Source of the DNA: Ekhidna sp051379705
Lineage (GTDB): Bacteria; Bacteroidota; Bacteroidia; Cytophagales; Cyclobacteriaceae
Length of the DNA: 64,000 nucleotides
Reading direction: 5' to 3'
NCBI RefSeq assembly: GCF_051379705.1
Contig: NZ_CP179868.1
Span: 992,001 to 1,056,000, forward strand
Below are positions 17,489-26,812 of this stretch, in pieces (the stretch's first letter is position 1; each line of letters opens with the position of its first letter). The translations under genes were made by a program, and so were the position numbers. Below the pieces are notes generated by a model that was not told the DNA's origin, did not search any database, and saw only the letters and a program-made list of their open reading frames with translations.

Positions 17489-18529
17489 TCAGAATATCGG
17501 ACTTGATATATTTCTCAATGGATTTGAAAGATCAAGATTGTAAGTTAAGGAAACCTCATAGGTAGGCAAGTTGGCGCCCAGTTGATCACTTATATCAAAC
17601 GATTTTGTATTCAGATCGAAGCTGAAGCCAATCTTTAGATTATCAATTTCGAATCCTGCAAGCACGATAATAGAGTCTTCTAATCGATACCAAGATCCAA
17701 CCTGAATATTAACTGCTGTATTGGACTCTGGTGAACTGACGAGCGTTGAAAAGTAAACACCTGTATTTATCTGTGTGCTGCCCTGCGAATAAAGTACATA
17801 TGCAGATGGGTGCACATACCACCTTGGAGCGATATTGATTTTGGAAGAACCAAATGCTTTGAATAAAAGGCTTTTTCTTGCTCCTTCTAATCCATCAATG
17901 GAAACGTTAGCTCGATTCAAATTATCGACACTTAAGCCAAACAATAGGCTTTTATCTCGGATGTACCTATTCTCATTATCAAATGATGAGTAGATGACTC
18001 CAAAATTGAAAGTTGGGTAAAGAACCGGATTGGCGCCCAGTGCTTCACCTACTTTTGAATCGTCATATCCGATGTATCTATTAAACTGAGACCCCCAGGT
18101 CAATACATTACCATCTATGGTATGCTGCACGATCCCACCTTGCAATCCAAACACAATCGTCTTGTTGGTTAGGCGACTCAATCGAATGGCATATGCTCCT
18201 GTCAAAAGGATCTTTTTTGATGTATAAATCCCTTCAAAACCTCGCTTCTCTTGAAAAAAGGTAATTCCCGCTCCTCCGATCTGATGGTCTTTACTTGTGG
18301 TTTTTTTAAACGGATAGGTGAAGGTTACTTGTAATAATTCGAGAAATGAATCTGAACTTGGTGAACCTCCTCTTTTATAATTGGAATTGAAAGACAGGTT
18401 TGGAATTGTACCTGTAAATGCCGGATTGAGTACACTCGAGCTGGCAAAATATTGTGAAAACTGGCCTTCTTGTCCAATCAATGAAAAAGAGCATATGAGA
18501 AACAATATGGTGATTAGATGCTTTCTCAT
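17489..18529 (-). CDS. PorP/SprF family outer-membrane protein
   Basis: Type IX secretion-associated protein of 346 residues. It has a signal peptide (1-19) followed by the family's N-terminal motif QFSQYFASSSVLNPAFTG and alternating beta-strand segments of an outer-membrane barrel. PorP/SprF proteins often pair with a neighbouring secreted protein bearing a type B sorting domain, as here. Its ATG overlaps the stop of that gene (ATGA). It is probably the dedicated surface-attachment or export partner for the operon's products, not the single housekeeping PorP. Confidence 0.92.
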   Translation of the reverse strand: MRKHLITILFLICSFSLIGQEGQFSQYFASSSVLNPAFTGTIPNLSFNSNYKRGGSPSSDSFLELLQVTFTYPFKKTTSKDHQIGGAGITFFQEKRGFEGIYTSKKILLTGAYAIRLSRLTNKTIVFGLQGGIVQHTIDGNVLTWGSQFNRYIGYDDSKVGEALGANPVLYPTFNFGVIYSSFDNENRYIRDKSLLFGLSVDNLNRANVSIDGLEGARKSLLFKAFGSSKINIAPRWYVHPSAYVLYSQGSTQINTGVYFSTLVSSPESNTAVNIQVGSWYRLEDSIIVLAGFEIDNLKIGFSFDLNTKSFDISDQLGANLPTYEVSLTYNLDLSNPLRNISSPIF

Positions 18530-19725
18530 TTGACTAGTAAAATTGAACCTACTTGTGTGTATTCTTCTGAGTCAGCAACAATTCGAACGTTGTAATAGTA
18601 GACACCTTCCGGGGCATCGAGACCTGAATTCAGTACGCCATTCCAACTGAATTGCGATACGTCCAGATCATCGCCGTTCTGGCTTACAGTGAAAACCTGC
18701 TTATTGAAGGAATCATACAGTGCTATCGAAATTGAGGTAACAAGCGTTCCGGTAAAATATGCTCTGAACTCTCGGTTTTCTTCCAAAGTAGCATTCGGTG
18801 CAAAAGCTTTAGGAATATAAAGCCTTGGTTCATCAACCAGCGGAATTAAAGCTATCGCCAATCTTCGTCCATCATCAGTGATCCAAATGGATTCGTCTGA
18901 GGTAATTACGCCACTTGCGTTGAAAGGATCTGCAGTATTTTGAGTTCCGTCCAAGGGATGATACAATGTATCCTGCTTTGAAAACAGTGCTATTGCAGGA
19001 GTATAAACATTGGCTCGGATGGCCTCTCCGTTTGAAAAGCTATTCAGATCGACACCAGAAAAATTGACTGAAATCTGAGCAGTCGTTGAATCACCTTTTA
19101 CTTTTAATATCCACTCAACCTCATCGCTCAAACCAACCATATCTTCATCCGGTAGTAGTTGATTTTGATCGGGTACTCTGCATTCTACAGAAACAATACT
19201 TCCAGCGGCTAGATTAGATATCGTCATGTAATTAGGTGAGCCGTTCACTCCCATCGGGAAAGTTACCGGACCACCCCGCGAAATACCCACAAGTTTTCCT
19301 TCAACATAACCGGACCCTAGAGCTTGAGAACTTCCGCTTACTAATAAGTCATCATCGTCTTCAGCGTCAATGACACCATTGGTAGTTTGAAGTGCTCCTG
19401 ATACAATGATTCTGTCGGTTAGAAGTGTCAGCTTTCCTTGCTTATCAACCACAAAATCACCTACTTCTAAGGTGTCTCCACTAAGGCTTTGGTCATTTGC
19501 TCCTGTAAACTTGAGATTGCCGACATCAGTATTTAGTACAAAGTCAAAATCTCCATAACTAACGATGGTTCCGGTATTGGTAAGTGATCCATTGATACTT
19601 GTACTACCTCCAAAGAAAAATATGGTTCCATCACCTACATATAATGAAGTCTGATCTCCAAATGTGATTTGAGTAAATGCCACCTGGGCACAAAAAAGAG
19701 CTATGAAGCTTAGTAAATTTTTCAT
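18526..19725 (-). CDS. Secreted protein with type B (gliding-motility-type) T9SS sorting domain
   Basis: Protein of about 399 residues. The ATG at 19725 gives a clean signal peptide (MKNLLSFIALFCAQVAFTQ); a GTG at 19734 would overlap the upstream stop by 4 bases. The middle is beta-rich, with a SPMGVNGSPNY-like region seen in Bacteroidota surface proteins. The last 90 residues (IPKAFAPNATLEENREF, FSWNG, PEGVYYYNVRI) match the gliding-motility-associated C-terminal (CHU_C, type B) domain, which directs export by T9SS with a PorP/SprF partner. It lies between the giant repeat protein and PorP/SprF. Confidence 0.85.
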   Translation of the reverse strand: MKNLLSFIALFCAQVAFTQITFGDQTSLYVGDGTIFFFGGSTSINGSLTNTGTIVSYGDFDFVLNTDVGNLKFTGANDQSLSGDTLEVGDFVVDKQGKLTLLTDRIIVSGALQTTNGVIDAEDDDDLLVSGSSQALGSGYVEGKLVGISRGGPVTFPMGVNGSPNYMTISNLAAGSIVSVECRVPDQNQLLPDEDMVGLSDEVEWILKVKGDSTTAQISVNFSGVDLNSFSNGEAIRANVYTPAIALFSKQDTLYHPLDGTQNTADPFNASGVITSDESIWITDDGRRLAIALIPLVDEPRLYIPKAFAPNATLEENREFRAYFTGTLVTSISIALYDSFNKQVFTVSQNGDDLDVSQFSWNGVLNSGLDAPEGVYYYNVRIVADSEEYTQVGSILLVK

Positions 19726-19730
19726 GAAAA

Positions 19731-22700
19731 TCACAGTTGAGCGCTTCTACCTATTTCGATCCAGAATGATCCAACATAAACCAAATGCAAAGTGGCATTT
19801 ACGTTCATAAGGAAATTCGAGTCATTGTTCGAGAGTTGAATATTGACACCACCATTGTCAGCATCAATGATGTCAATGCTTGCGGCCTGAGATACAAGAA
19901 TGATTTCTTGTCCCTGCAAACCGACAGCAAGTTGACCAATAGGGCCCCCATCCAATGTCACAATTCTTGTATCAGCCGCTACCGGATCTGTATTGAATGG
20001 TCCTGAAATTGCGCTAACCAGATTTCCTCCTAAAGAAATATCACCTGCTGTATTTATCGCTCCATTTACATCCAATTTAGATCCTGGAGTAGCCGTGCCT
20101 ATACCAACATCCCCAGTAGGTGATATTGCAAAATCTGCATTACCGTCTGTAAGGATGGTTCCCATGTTGATTTTAAACGTACTACCCTCAGTTTGATCAA
20201 TTCCAAGAACTGTATTATTGCCGGGTACGTCAAAGCGAATGGATGCATCTCCAGTGCCCGCATTTTCTACCTGCAAGATCCCTGTCGCCACGTTACTGTT
20301 ACCGGTAATGTATGAGGTGCTATTACCCACATTGACATCCAGAGGTCCTCGAGTGGTATTAAACCCGATTCCCACATCTCCATCCGTAATAATAGAAGGA
20401 CCGCCACTATTTAATACTTCAATTGCCGCATCTGGACTTGTTCCATTCATATCCACTCTGATTCCGTTTCCATTGGTGCCTTGATGATTGGCATTTAGCA
20501 CATTGCCAGTTCCGTTGGTGGAGGCGAAAATTGCAGAACCAGAACTCGTGCCGTTATTAACTGTAGCACTTAGCGCTCCACCAACCCCTGATGTTGTTGC
20601 TACCAGCGTATTTGATGCATTAGATCCATTTGTTATTGCGAAAGATCCTGCAACTCCTGTTCCTGTTGTATTACCCTGAACAGCTGCGCCATTTCCTGCA
20701 CCTGTGATTGAAAATTCTGCTGCATCCCCTGCACCTGTAGACACTACATGCAAACCTCTGGATCCAGCGGCACCATTCGTCTCAACAGAAAGGGCAGTAA
20801 CAGAACTTCCTCCATTATTCACTTGAAACCTACCTGCACCACCAGTACCGGATTGTTCGATGAAAAATAGGTCAGCTGCGTTTCCAGTAGGACCTGGATT
20901 ATAAGGTAGAGCAAAACCTCCACCTCCCAAAGGATTCCAAGCTCCAGAACTATATCCTTCAAATGCTGAGCCATTGTATCGAATCATGCCATCCTGCTCA
21001 TCACCAGGATCTGGCGATCCTAAACTAATACCCTCACTTACATAGATATTTCCATCATTTCTCATTTCCATCCAGCTACGCACATCACCTCCAGATAGAT
21101 TGACTATGGAATTTGCTGCAGCGTTTACAACATTCATAAACAACATCTCACCGTTATCCATAAATATGAATGATGCAGAGTCCGTATTTGTTCTTCTCAG
21201 TTGATTATCTGTGACATTTGTATAATCCGGGTATAAATTTGACAGGATTGCGTCACCGTTTATACTTTGTGTAGCATTTTCAAAATGCCCCATTCCAAAC
21301 TCGTCTCCGATCTGAAGTGGAGTTCTCACATCCTGAACACCAATACCAACCATAAAGTCTGAATTGATTCCATCACCTAATACTATGGTATTTGGAATGC
21401 TGGCATCTGTAAGCGCTCCAATTGCTACAGCATTATTGGCATTGGATTGTGCATTTCTGCCAATTGCAATTCCATCAATATTATTTGTTTGAGTATTAAA
21501 TCCAACAGCTACACTACCATCACCTGGAGCGTTAGCATTGAATCCAATTCCAACAACATTTTGAGAAGTAGAACTTGTATTTGATGCTGATCCAATAAGT
21601 ATGTTTCGCTGACCGTCAATGAGTGATAAGCCTGCGTTCCTACCAATTGTAACGTTATCCGGTCCAGTAGTAATTCCACTTCCTGAGTTTTCTCCAATTA
21701 GAACGTTTCTATTTCCTCCGGCCATTAAGCTACTTCCTGCTCCAAAGCCCGCAATCAGGTTTTCTGTGAATGGATTATCAATAAGGCCAGAACCTCCACC
21801 TATAGGACCCCAAGCTCCTTGAATATAACCTTCAAATCCTTCAGCTCCCGGCTCATTACTATACCTAAGCATTCCATTTGCAGGTGTTCCCGGACGTTGA
21901 GCATTGTCACCAATTGGCAGCTTAATTGCGTCCGTTCCAACAATATCCAACATTACTCCGGGTGTAGTAGTGCCTATACCAACAGGTGCATTTGTGGTTA
22001 TTGCCGGTCCACTTCCAACATGATTTATGTTAATTACGGCACTTGTATTACTACCATTGTTATTTGAAAATGTAGCCGTGTGTCCCAAACCGCTCGTAAA
22101 TGCATTTAGTGCTTGCGCAGTGCCGGATGCATTATCATAAGAAATACGAGCTGCATCTCCCGTGCCGTTGCTTTGAGCCAAAAGTGCATAGGAGCCGATA
22201 GCTCCATTTGAAAGCGTTTCTAATGCCGGAGTAGTGCTGGCCGCATTCGTTACGCTAAAGAAACCTGCTCTGAAATTTCCTGTTTGAGTAATAGCAAACG
22301 CGTCAGCTGTATTGTCAGAACCAGAGAATGGTAAGTTTAATGAGCCCACCTGACTTGCTAGTGCAAGTGTTTCATCACTTGATGGTAAATCGGGTATTCT
22401 AAGAATTGGGGTTGCATTCGATTGTGATGTAACATTCAGCGTTACATCATTAGCTCCGGCTTCAAAAACAAATTCCCCAATAACATTGATATCATCTGTC
22501 CCAGCATCACCCAAATTTATAACCGGGCTATTGAGACTCGTGGCAATAGCAGTATTGGAAATAAAATTACCAGCTCCATCAACAATTAGGTCATTACTTC
22601 CAGCACCTGTTGTTATTGTAGCTGCTGAGGACAATGTACCTCCAAGGTCAATGTTATTTGCATTTATAGTTACACCACTACCTGAAACTAAAGGAGCAGG

Positions 22701-25700
22701 AATATTGGTATCTACATAATTTCTTGTAGCAGCATCTTGTGCAAGTGCAGGATCTGCTAAGTTGGTGATCGTGCCGGCTCCAGCATCATTGCTTACCGCT
22801 AGTACGGCCGACAGATCTTGGGTTTCTCCTGTAATAAAGCCTTGCGTGTCTACATAATTTCTTGTAGCAGCATCCTGTGCTCCGGCAGGATCGGCTAAGT
22901 TGGTGATCGTGCCGGCTCCAGCATCATTGCTTACCGCTAGTACGGCCGACAGATCTTGGATTTCTCCTGTAATAAAGCCTTGAGTGTCTACATAATTTCT
23001 TGTAGCAGCATCCTGTGCTCCGGCAGGATCGGCTAAGTTGGTGATGGTCCCGGCTCCAGCATCATTGCTTACCGCTAGTACGGCTGACAAGTCTTGGGTT
23101 TCTCCTGTAATAAAGCCTTGCGTGTCTACATAATTTCTTGTAGCAGCATCTTGTGCTCCGGCAGGATCGGCTAAGTTGGTGATCGTCCCGGCTCCAGCAT
23201 CATTGCTTACTGCTAGTACGGCTGACAAGTCTTGGGTTTCTCCTGTAATAAAGCCTTGCGTGTCTACATAATTTCTTGTAGCAGCATCTTGTGCAAGTGC
23301 AGGATCGGCTAAGTTGGTGATCGTCCCGGCTCCAGCATCATTGCTTACCGCTAGTACGGCTGACAGGTCTTGGGTTTCTCCTGTAATAAAGCCTTGCGTG
23401 TCTACATAATTTCTTGTAGCAGCATCTTGTGCAAGTGCAGGATCGGCTAAGTTGGTGATGGTCCCGGCTCCAGCATCATTGCTTACTGCTAGTACGGCTG
23501 ACAGATCCTGGGTTTCTCCTGTAATAAAGCCTTGCGTGTCTACATAATTTCTTGTAGCAGCATCTTGTGCAAGTGCAGGATCGGCTAAGTTGGTGATGGT
23601 CCCGGCTCCAGCATCATTGCTTACTGCTAGTACGGCTGACAAGTCTTGGGTTTCTCCTGTAATAAAGCCTTGCGTGTCTACATAATTTCTTGTAGCAGCA
23701 TCTTGTGCAAGTGCAGGATCGGCTAAGTTGGTGATCGTCCCGGCTCCAGCATCATTGCTTACTGCTAGTACGGCTGACAAGTCTTGGGTTTCTCCTGTAA
23801 TAAAGCCTTGCGTGTCTACATAATTTCTTGTAGCAGCATCTTGTGCAAGTGCAGGATCGGCTAAGTTGGTGATCGTCCCGGCTCCAGCATCATTGCTTAC
23901 CGCTAGTACGGCTGACAGGTCTTGGGTTTCTCCTGTAATAAAGCCTTGCGTGTCTACATAATTTCTTGTAGCAGCATCTTGTGCAAGTGCAGGATCGGCT
24001 AAGTTGGTGATGGTCCCGGCTCCAGCATCATTGCTTACTGCTAGTACGGCTGACAGATCCTGGGTTTCTCCTGTAATAAAGCCTTGCGTGTCTACATAAT
24101 TTCTTGTAGCAGCATCTTGTGCAAGTGCAGGATCGGCTAAGTTGGTGATGGTCCCGGCTCCAGCATCATTGCTTACTGCTAGTACGGCTGACAGATCCTG
24201 GGTTTCTCCTGTAATAAAGCCTTGCGTGTCTACATAATTTCTTGTAGCAGCATCTTGTGCTCCGGCAGGATCGGCTAAGTTGGTGATCGTCCCGGCTCCA
24301 GCATCATTGCTTACTGCTAGTACGGCTGACAAGTCTTGGGTTTCTCCTGTAATAAAGCCTTGCGTGTCTACATAATTTCTTGTAGCAGCATCTTGTGCAA
24401 GTGCAGGATCGGCTAAGTTGGTGATCGTCCCGGCTCCAGCATCATTGCTTACCGCTAGTACGGCTGACAGGTCTTGGGTTTCTCCTGTAATAAAGCCTTG
24501 CGTGTCTACATAATTTCTTGTAGCAGCATCTTGTGCAAGTGCAGGATCGGCTAAGTTGGTGATGGTCCCGGCTCCAGCATCATTGCTTACTGCTAGTACG
24601 GCTGACAGATCCTGGGTTTCTCCTGTAATAAAGCCTTGCGTGTCTACATAATTTCTTGTAGCAGCATCTTGTGCAAGTGCAGGATCGGCTAAGTTGGTGA
24701 TGGTCCCGGCTCCAGCATCATTGCTTACCGCCAGTACGGCTGACAGGTCTTGGGTTTCTCCTGTAATAAAGCCTTGCGTGTCTACATAATTTCTTGTAGC
24801 AGCATCTTGTGCAAGTGCAGGATCGGCTAAGTTGGTGATGGTCCCGGCTCCAGCATCATTGCTTACCGCTAGTACGGCTGACAGATCCTGGGTTTCTCCT
24901 GTAATAAAACCTTGCGTGTCTACATAATTTCTTGTAGCAGCATCTTGTGCAAGTGCAGGATCTGCTAAGTTGGTGATCGTCCCGGCTCCAGCATCATTGC
25001 TTACCGCTAGTACGGCTGACAGGTCTTGGGTTTCTCCTGTAATAAAGCCTTGAGTGTCTACATAATTTCTTGTAGCAGCATCTTGTGCAAGTGCAGGATC
25101 GGCTAAGTTGGTGATGGTCCCGGCTCCAGCATCATTGCTTACCGCTAGTACGGCTGACAGATCCTGGGTTTCTGAAGTGATGTATCCTGCGTCATTCACT
25201 AATATGGATACGTTATCTCCAGAACCCAAAAAGCCAGCATCATTATTGAGTAGGCTCACGTTCTCACCCTGAACCATCACATTAGCATCAAGTTTATTAG
25301 CAGAAATATTAGCAGAACCATTGATGTCAGCATCTTGAATGCTAGCATCTTGAATTTCTAAAGCTGATACTACACCAATGGCAATGTTCAACCCACTTTG
25401 ATAATCGCCTTCAATATCACCTGTAGCTGGAACTGTAGTCAGTGTAATATCATTTGTATCATCTGTATCCAGATTAGCAGGTACACCAGTTAGTTCTGTG
25501 AAATCAACTCCATCTTTTATGTTGGCGGGAACCGTTGGATCGGTCTCCGTAACCACAAATCCTGCTGTAGTCAAATCAATGGTATTTCCTCTATCCACGG
25601 AGAGGTTGGTTCCCGCAAGGCTTAAATTTTGATTGTCTGTATTTATCCCACTTAAATCTATCGTATTCCCATTCTCGATAGTCAAGTCGGTTCCCGATAA

Positions 25701-26015
25701 AGTAAGGTTTTGGTTATCAGTATTTGTGGTTAAAACCCAATTTGTGTTTACCCAGAAGTAAAATGCACTTTCATCACTATCAAAAACCATTAACCCATTG
25801 TCAGTGGCAGAAAGTGAGGGTATCATGTCATTTCTCTGCAAAGTGGTCAAACTGGGAATCAATAGTCCCTGGTCTCCTCCTGGTGATACAAGATGTAAAA
25901 CAGCGTTTGGATTAGGGGTTTCGGTGTTTATTCCAGCGGTGTACTCTTGCCCAACAAGAGTTAAAGAGAGGAATAAAGTTGCTATCGCAACGAAGGGTTT
26001 TAGGGTAGCTTTCAT
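19731..26015 (-). CDS. Giant tandem-repeat fibre-like surface protein
   Basis: Protein of 2094 residues with a signal peptide (about 1-22). An N-terminal segment (INTETPNPNAVLHL, GLLIPSLTTLQRND) is common at the start of Bacteroidota fibre-like proteins. Residues 284-1103 are 18 copies of a 46-residue repeat containing TITNLADPALAQDAATRNYVD, a motif resembling phage tail-fibre repeats. Residues about 1425-1550 have YadA-head-like strands (GDGSVAVGFN, NAVAIGAL), then degenerate Gly/Asn/Ser-rich repeats. I see no T9SS sorting domain, autotransporter barrel or S74 chaperone at the C-terminus. It is first in a four-gene operon. A surface fibre or adhesin is the best guess. Confidence 0.88.
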   Translation of the reverse strand: MKATLKPFVAIATLFLSLTLVGQEYTAGINTETPNPNAVLHLVSPGGDQGLLIPSLTTLQRNDMIPSLSATDNGLMVFDSDESAFYFWVNTNWVLTTNTDNQNLTLSGTDLTIENGNTIDLSGINTDNQNLSLAGTNLSVDRGNTIDLTTAGFVVTETDPTVPANIKDGVDFTELTGVPANLDTDDTNDITLTTVPATGDIEGDYQSGLNIAIGVVSALEIQDASIQDADINGSANISANKLDANVMVQGENVSLLNNDAGFLGSGDNVSILVNDAGYITSETQDLSAVLAVSNDAGAGTITNLADPALAQDAATRNYVDTQGFITGETQDLSAVLAVSNDAGAGTITNLADPALAQDAATRNYVDTQGFITGETQDLSAVLAVSNDAGAGTITNLADPALAQDAATRNYVDTQGFITGETQDLSAVLAVSNDAGAGTITNLADPALAQDAATRNYVDTQGFITGETQDLSAVLAVSNDAGAGTITNLADPALAQDAATRNYVDTQGFITGETQDLSAVLAVSNDAGAGTITNLADPALAQDAATRNYVDTQGFITGETQDLSAVLAVSNDAGAGTITNLADPAGAQDAATRNYVDTQGFITGETQDLSAVLAVSNDAGAGTITNLADPALAQDAATRNYVDTQGFITGETQDLSAVLAVSNDAGAGTITNLADPALAQDAATRNYVDTQGFITGETQDLSAVLAVSNDAGAGTITNLADPALAQDAATRNYVDTQGFITGETQDLSAVLAVSNDAGAGTITNLADPALAQDAATRNYVDTQGFITGETQDLSAVLAVSNDAGAGTITNLADPALAQDAATRNYVDTQGFITGETQDLSAVLAVSNDAGAGTITNLADPALAQDAATRNYVDTQGFITGETQDLSAVLAVSNDAGAGTITNLADPALAQDAATRNYVDTQGFITGETQDLSAVLAVSNDAGAGTITNLADPAGAQDAATRNYVDTQGFITGETQDLSAVLAVSNDAGAGTITNLADPAGAQDAATRNYVDTQGFITGEIQDLSAVLAVSNDAGAGTITNLADPAGAQDAATRNYVDTQGFITGETQDLSAVLAVSNDAGAGTITNLADPALAQDAATRNYVDTNIPAPLVSGSGVTINANNIDLGGTLSSAATITTGAGSNDLIVDGAGNFISNTAIATSLNSPVINLGDAGTDDINVIGEFVFEAGANDVTLNVTSQSNATPILRIPDLPSSDETLALASQVGSLNLPFSGSDNTADAFAITQTGNFRAGFFSVTNAASTTPALETLSNGAIGSYALLAQSNGTGDAARISYDNASGTAQALNAFTSGLGHTATFSNNNGSNTSAVININHVGSGPAITTNAPVGIGTTTPGVMLDIVGTDAIKLPIGDNAQRPGTPANGMLRYSNEPGAEGFEGYIQGAWGPIGGGSGLIDNPFTENLIAGFGAGSSLMAGGNRNVLIGENSGSGITTGPDNVTIGRNAGLSLIDGQRNILIGSASNTSSTSQNVVGIGFNANAPGDGSVAVGFNTQTNNIDGIAIGRNAQSNANNAVAIGALTDASIPNTIVLGDGINSDFMVGIGVQDVRTPLQIGDEFGMGHFENATQSINGDAILSNLYPDYTNVTDNQLRRTNTDSASFIFMDNGEMLFMNVVNAAANSIVNLSGGDVRSWMEMRNDGNIYVSEGISLGSPDPGDEQDGMIRYNGSAFEGYSSGAWNPLGGGGFALPYNPGPTGNAADLFFIEQSGTGGAGRFQVNNGGSSVTALSVETNGAAGSRGLHVVSTGAGDAAEFSITGAGNGAAVQGNTTGTGVAGSFAITNGSNASNTLVATTSGVGGALSATVNNGTSSGSAIFASTNGTGNVLNANHQGTNGNGIRVDMNGTSPDAAIEVLNSGGPSIITDGDVGIGFNTTRGPLDVNVGNSTSYITGNSNVATGILQVENAGTGDASIRFDVPGNNTVLGIDQTEGSTFKINMGTILTDGNADFAISPTGDVGIGTATPGSKLDVNGAINTAGDISLGGNLVSAISGPFNTDPVAADTRIVTLDGGPIGQLAVGLQGQEIILVSQAASIDIIDADNGGVNIQLSNNDSNFLMNVNATLHLVYVGSFWIEIGRSAQL
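22707..25166 (-). repeat. 18 tandem copies of a 138-bp coding repeat
   Basis: The period is exactly 138 bases (46 codons), so copy-number changes keep the frame; the last copy is truncated by 8 codons. Copies differ at few sites: ALAQ or AGAQ (AGAQ in copies 7, 15, 16, 17 from the N-terminus), GATCGT/GATGGT, ACCGC/ACTGC and three forms before CTTGG/CCTGG. These variants recur with a period of four copies (552 bases), showing that blocks of repeats were duplicated. No spacers are present, so it is not a CRISPR array. Confidence 0.97.
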
Positions 26016-26087
26016 GGTTTTGACTATTTAGCGGGAAATTCAAAAATAACTATTTGAAATGGTGAAAAACCTCCTTCATTATCATAT

Positions 26088-26116
26088 TCGATCTAATGAC
26101 AGTTTCATTAGATCGA
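26088..26116. promoter_or_regulatory. 12-bp perfect inverted repeat upstream of the repeat-protein operon
   Basis: TCGATCTAATGA at 26088-26099 is the exact reverse complement of 26105-26116, separated by CAGTT. It lies 73-101 bases upstream of the giant gene and about 140 upstream of the divergent lipoprotein gene. No T-run follows on either strand, so an operator or a 5'-leader hairpin is more likely than a terminator. Confidence 0.45.
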
Positions 26117-26255
26117 CATCAAGTCTACGGGAATAAACACCAGTTGAAAAAAGACGGATTAGGAAAAATACCATGAATCACGGATATCAAATCACAATTG
26201 GAGGGTATTGAGCATGGAGCTGGATTTCAGGACCTTAGCCTAAAAAAGTAACATC

Positions 26256-26750
26256 ATGAAAACCATCAAATTATTCGCCTATTTAATTTCTGCATCACTT
26301 CTTTTCTCCTGCGGGGGAGATTCTGATGATGCAACTCCTGCTGGCAACAGTCTTTCGGCCACCGTGACAGGGGATATTAGCGCCAATTTCAGTGCATCCG
26401 GTGAAGTGCAAGGACAAAAACTAGTGCAAGCCAATCTTACAAGTTCGAGCAATGGAGATGTGCTTGCCATCGTCGCATCTGAAGGTACTGGGAACGCTAT
26501 GGCTATTTCAATTGTGAATTTTGACGGAGCGGGGACTTATAGTCTTGAAATAACTTCAAGCAATACAGCAACATTTACTTCCGTGAATACAACAACCTTT
26601 GAGACGTCCGGTGTAACGGCTGTTTCAGGAAGTATCGAAGTGACTGTTTCGGGAGATGTAATTAACGGTACATTCAGCTTTGATGGGGAGGGAAGTGACG
26701 ACCTTCAAGCTGAAGTATCCGGACAATTTTCAGTAACTCCTGAAGAATAA
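26256..26750 (+). CDS. Small lipoprotein of unknown function
   Basis: Protein of 164 residues with a lipoprotein signal peptide; the lipobox is LLFSC (Cys19), followed by GGDSDD, a pattern that in Bacteroidota favours export to the surface. The rest is a Ser/Thr/Gly-rich all-beta domain with VSGSIEVTVSGDVINGTFSF near the end, resembling small lipoprotein domains whose role is unknown. It is divergent from the giant repeat gene and followed by a strong terminator. Confidence 0.8.
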   Translation: MKTIKLFAYLISASLLFSCGGDSDDATPAGNSLSATVTGDISANFSASGEVQGQKLVQANLTSSSNGDVLAIVASEGTGNAMAISIVNFDGAGTYSLEITSSNTATFTSVNTTTFETSGVTAVSGSIEVTVSGDVINGTFSFDGEGSDDLQAEVSGQFSVTPEE

Positions 26751-26780
26751 AAATTTAGTCTAATTAATCGTGTAACTATA

Positions 26781-26809
26781 GGGTGATCTGCATGCAGATC
26801 ACCCTTTTT
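26781..26809. terminator. Strong hairpin terminator
   Basis: The 24-base perfect palindrome 26781-26804 (GGGTGATCTGCA and its complement) is followed by CTTTTT-like T bases. It lies between the lipoprotein gene and the convergent T9SS cargo gene and probably ends the lipoprotein transcript. Confidence 0.85.
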
Positions 26810-26812
26810 GTT

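Noticed and set aside
22707..25166. The regular repeat array as a CRISPR array.
   Set aside because: The period is 138 bases, fully in frame, with no unique spacers and no cas genes.
19731..26015. The giant protein as a prophage tail fibre.
   Set aside because: The repeats resemble tail-fibre motifs, but it has a signal peptide and sits with PorP/SprF and OmpA genes; no other phage genes are present.
19731..26015. The giant protein as a trimeric autotransporter.
   Set aside because: No C-terminal YadA-type barrel anchor is visible.
19785..26031. Several open frames on the plus strand opposite the giant repeat gene.
   Set aside because: They are shadows produced by its biased, repetitive codon use; none has recognisable domains or suitable context.
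26088..26116. The inverted repeat as a phase-variation (invertible promoter) site.
   Set aside because: The arms are only 5 bases apart, so no promoter could be inverted between them, and no recombinase gene is in the window.
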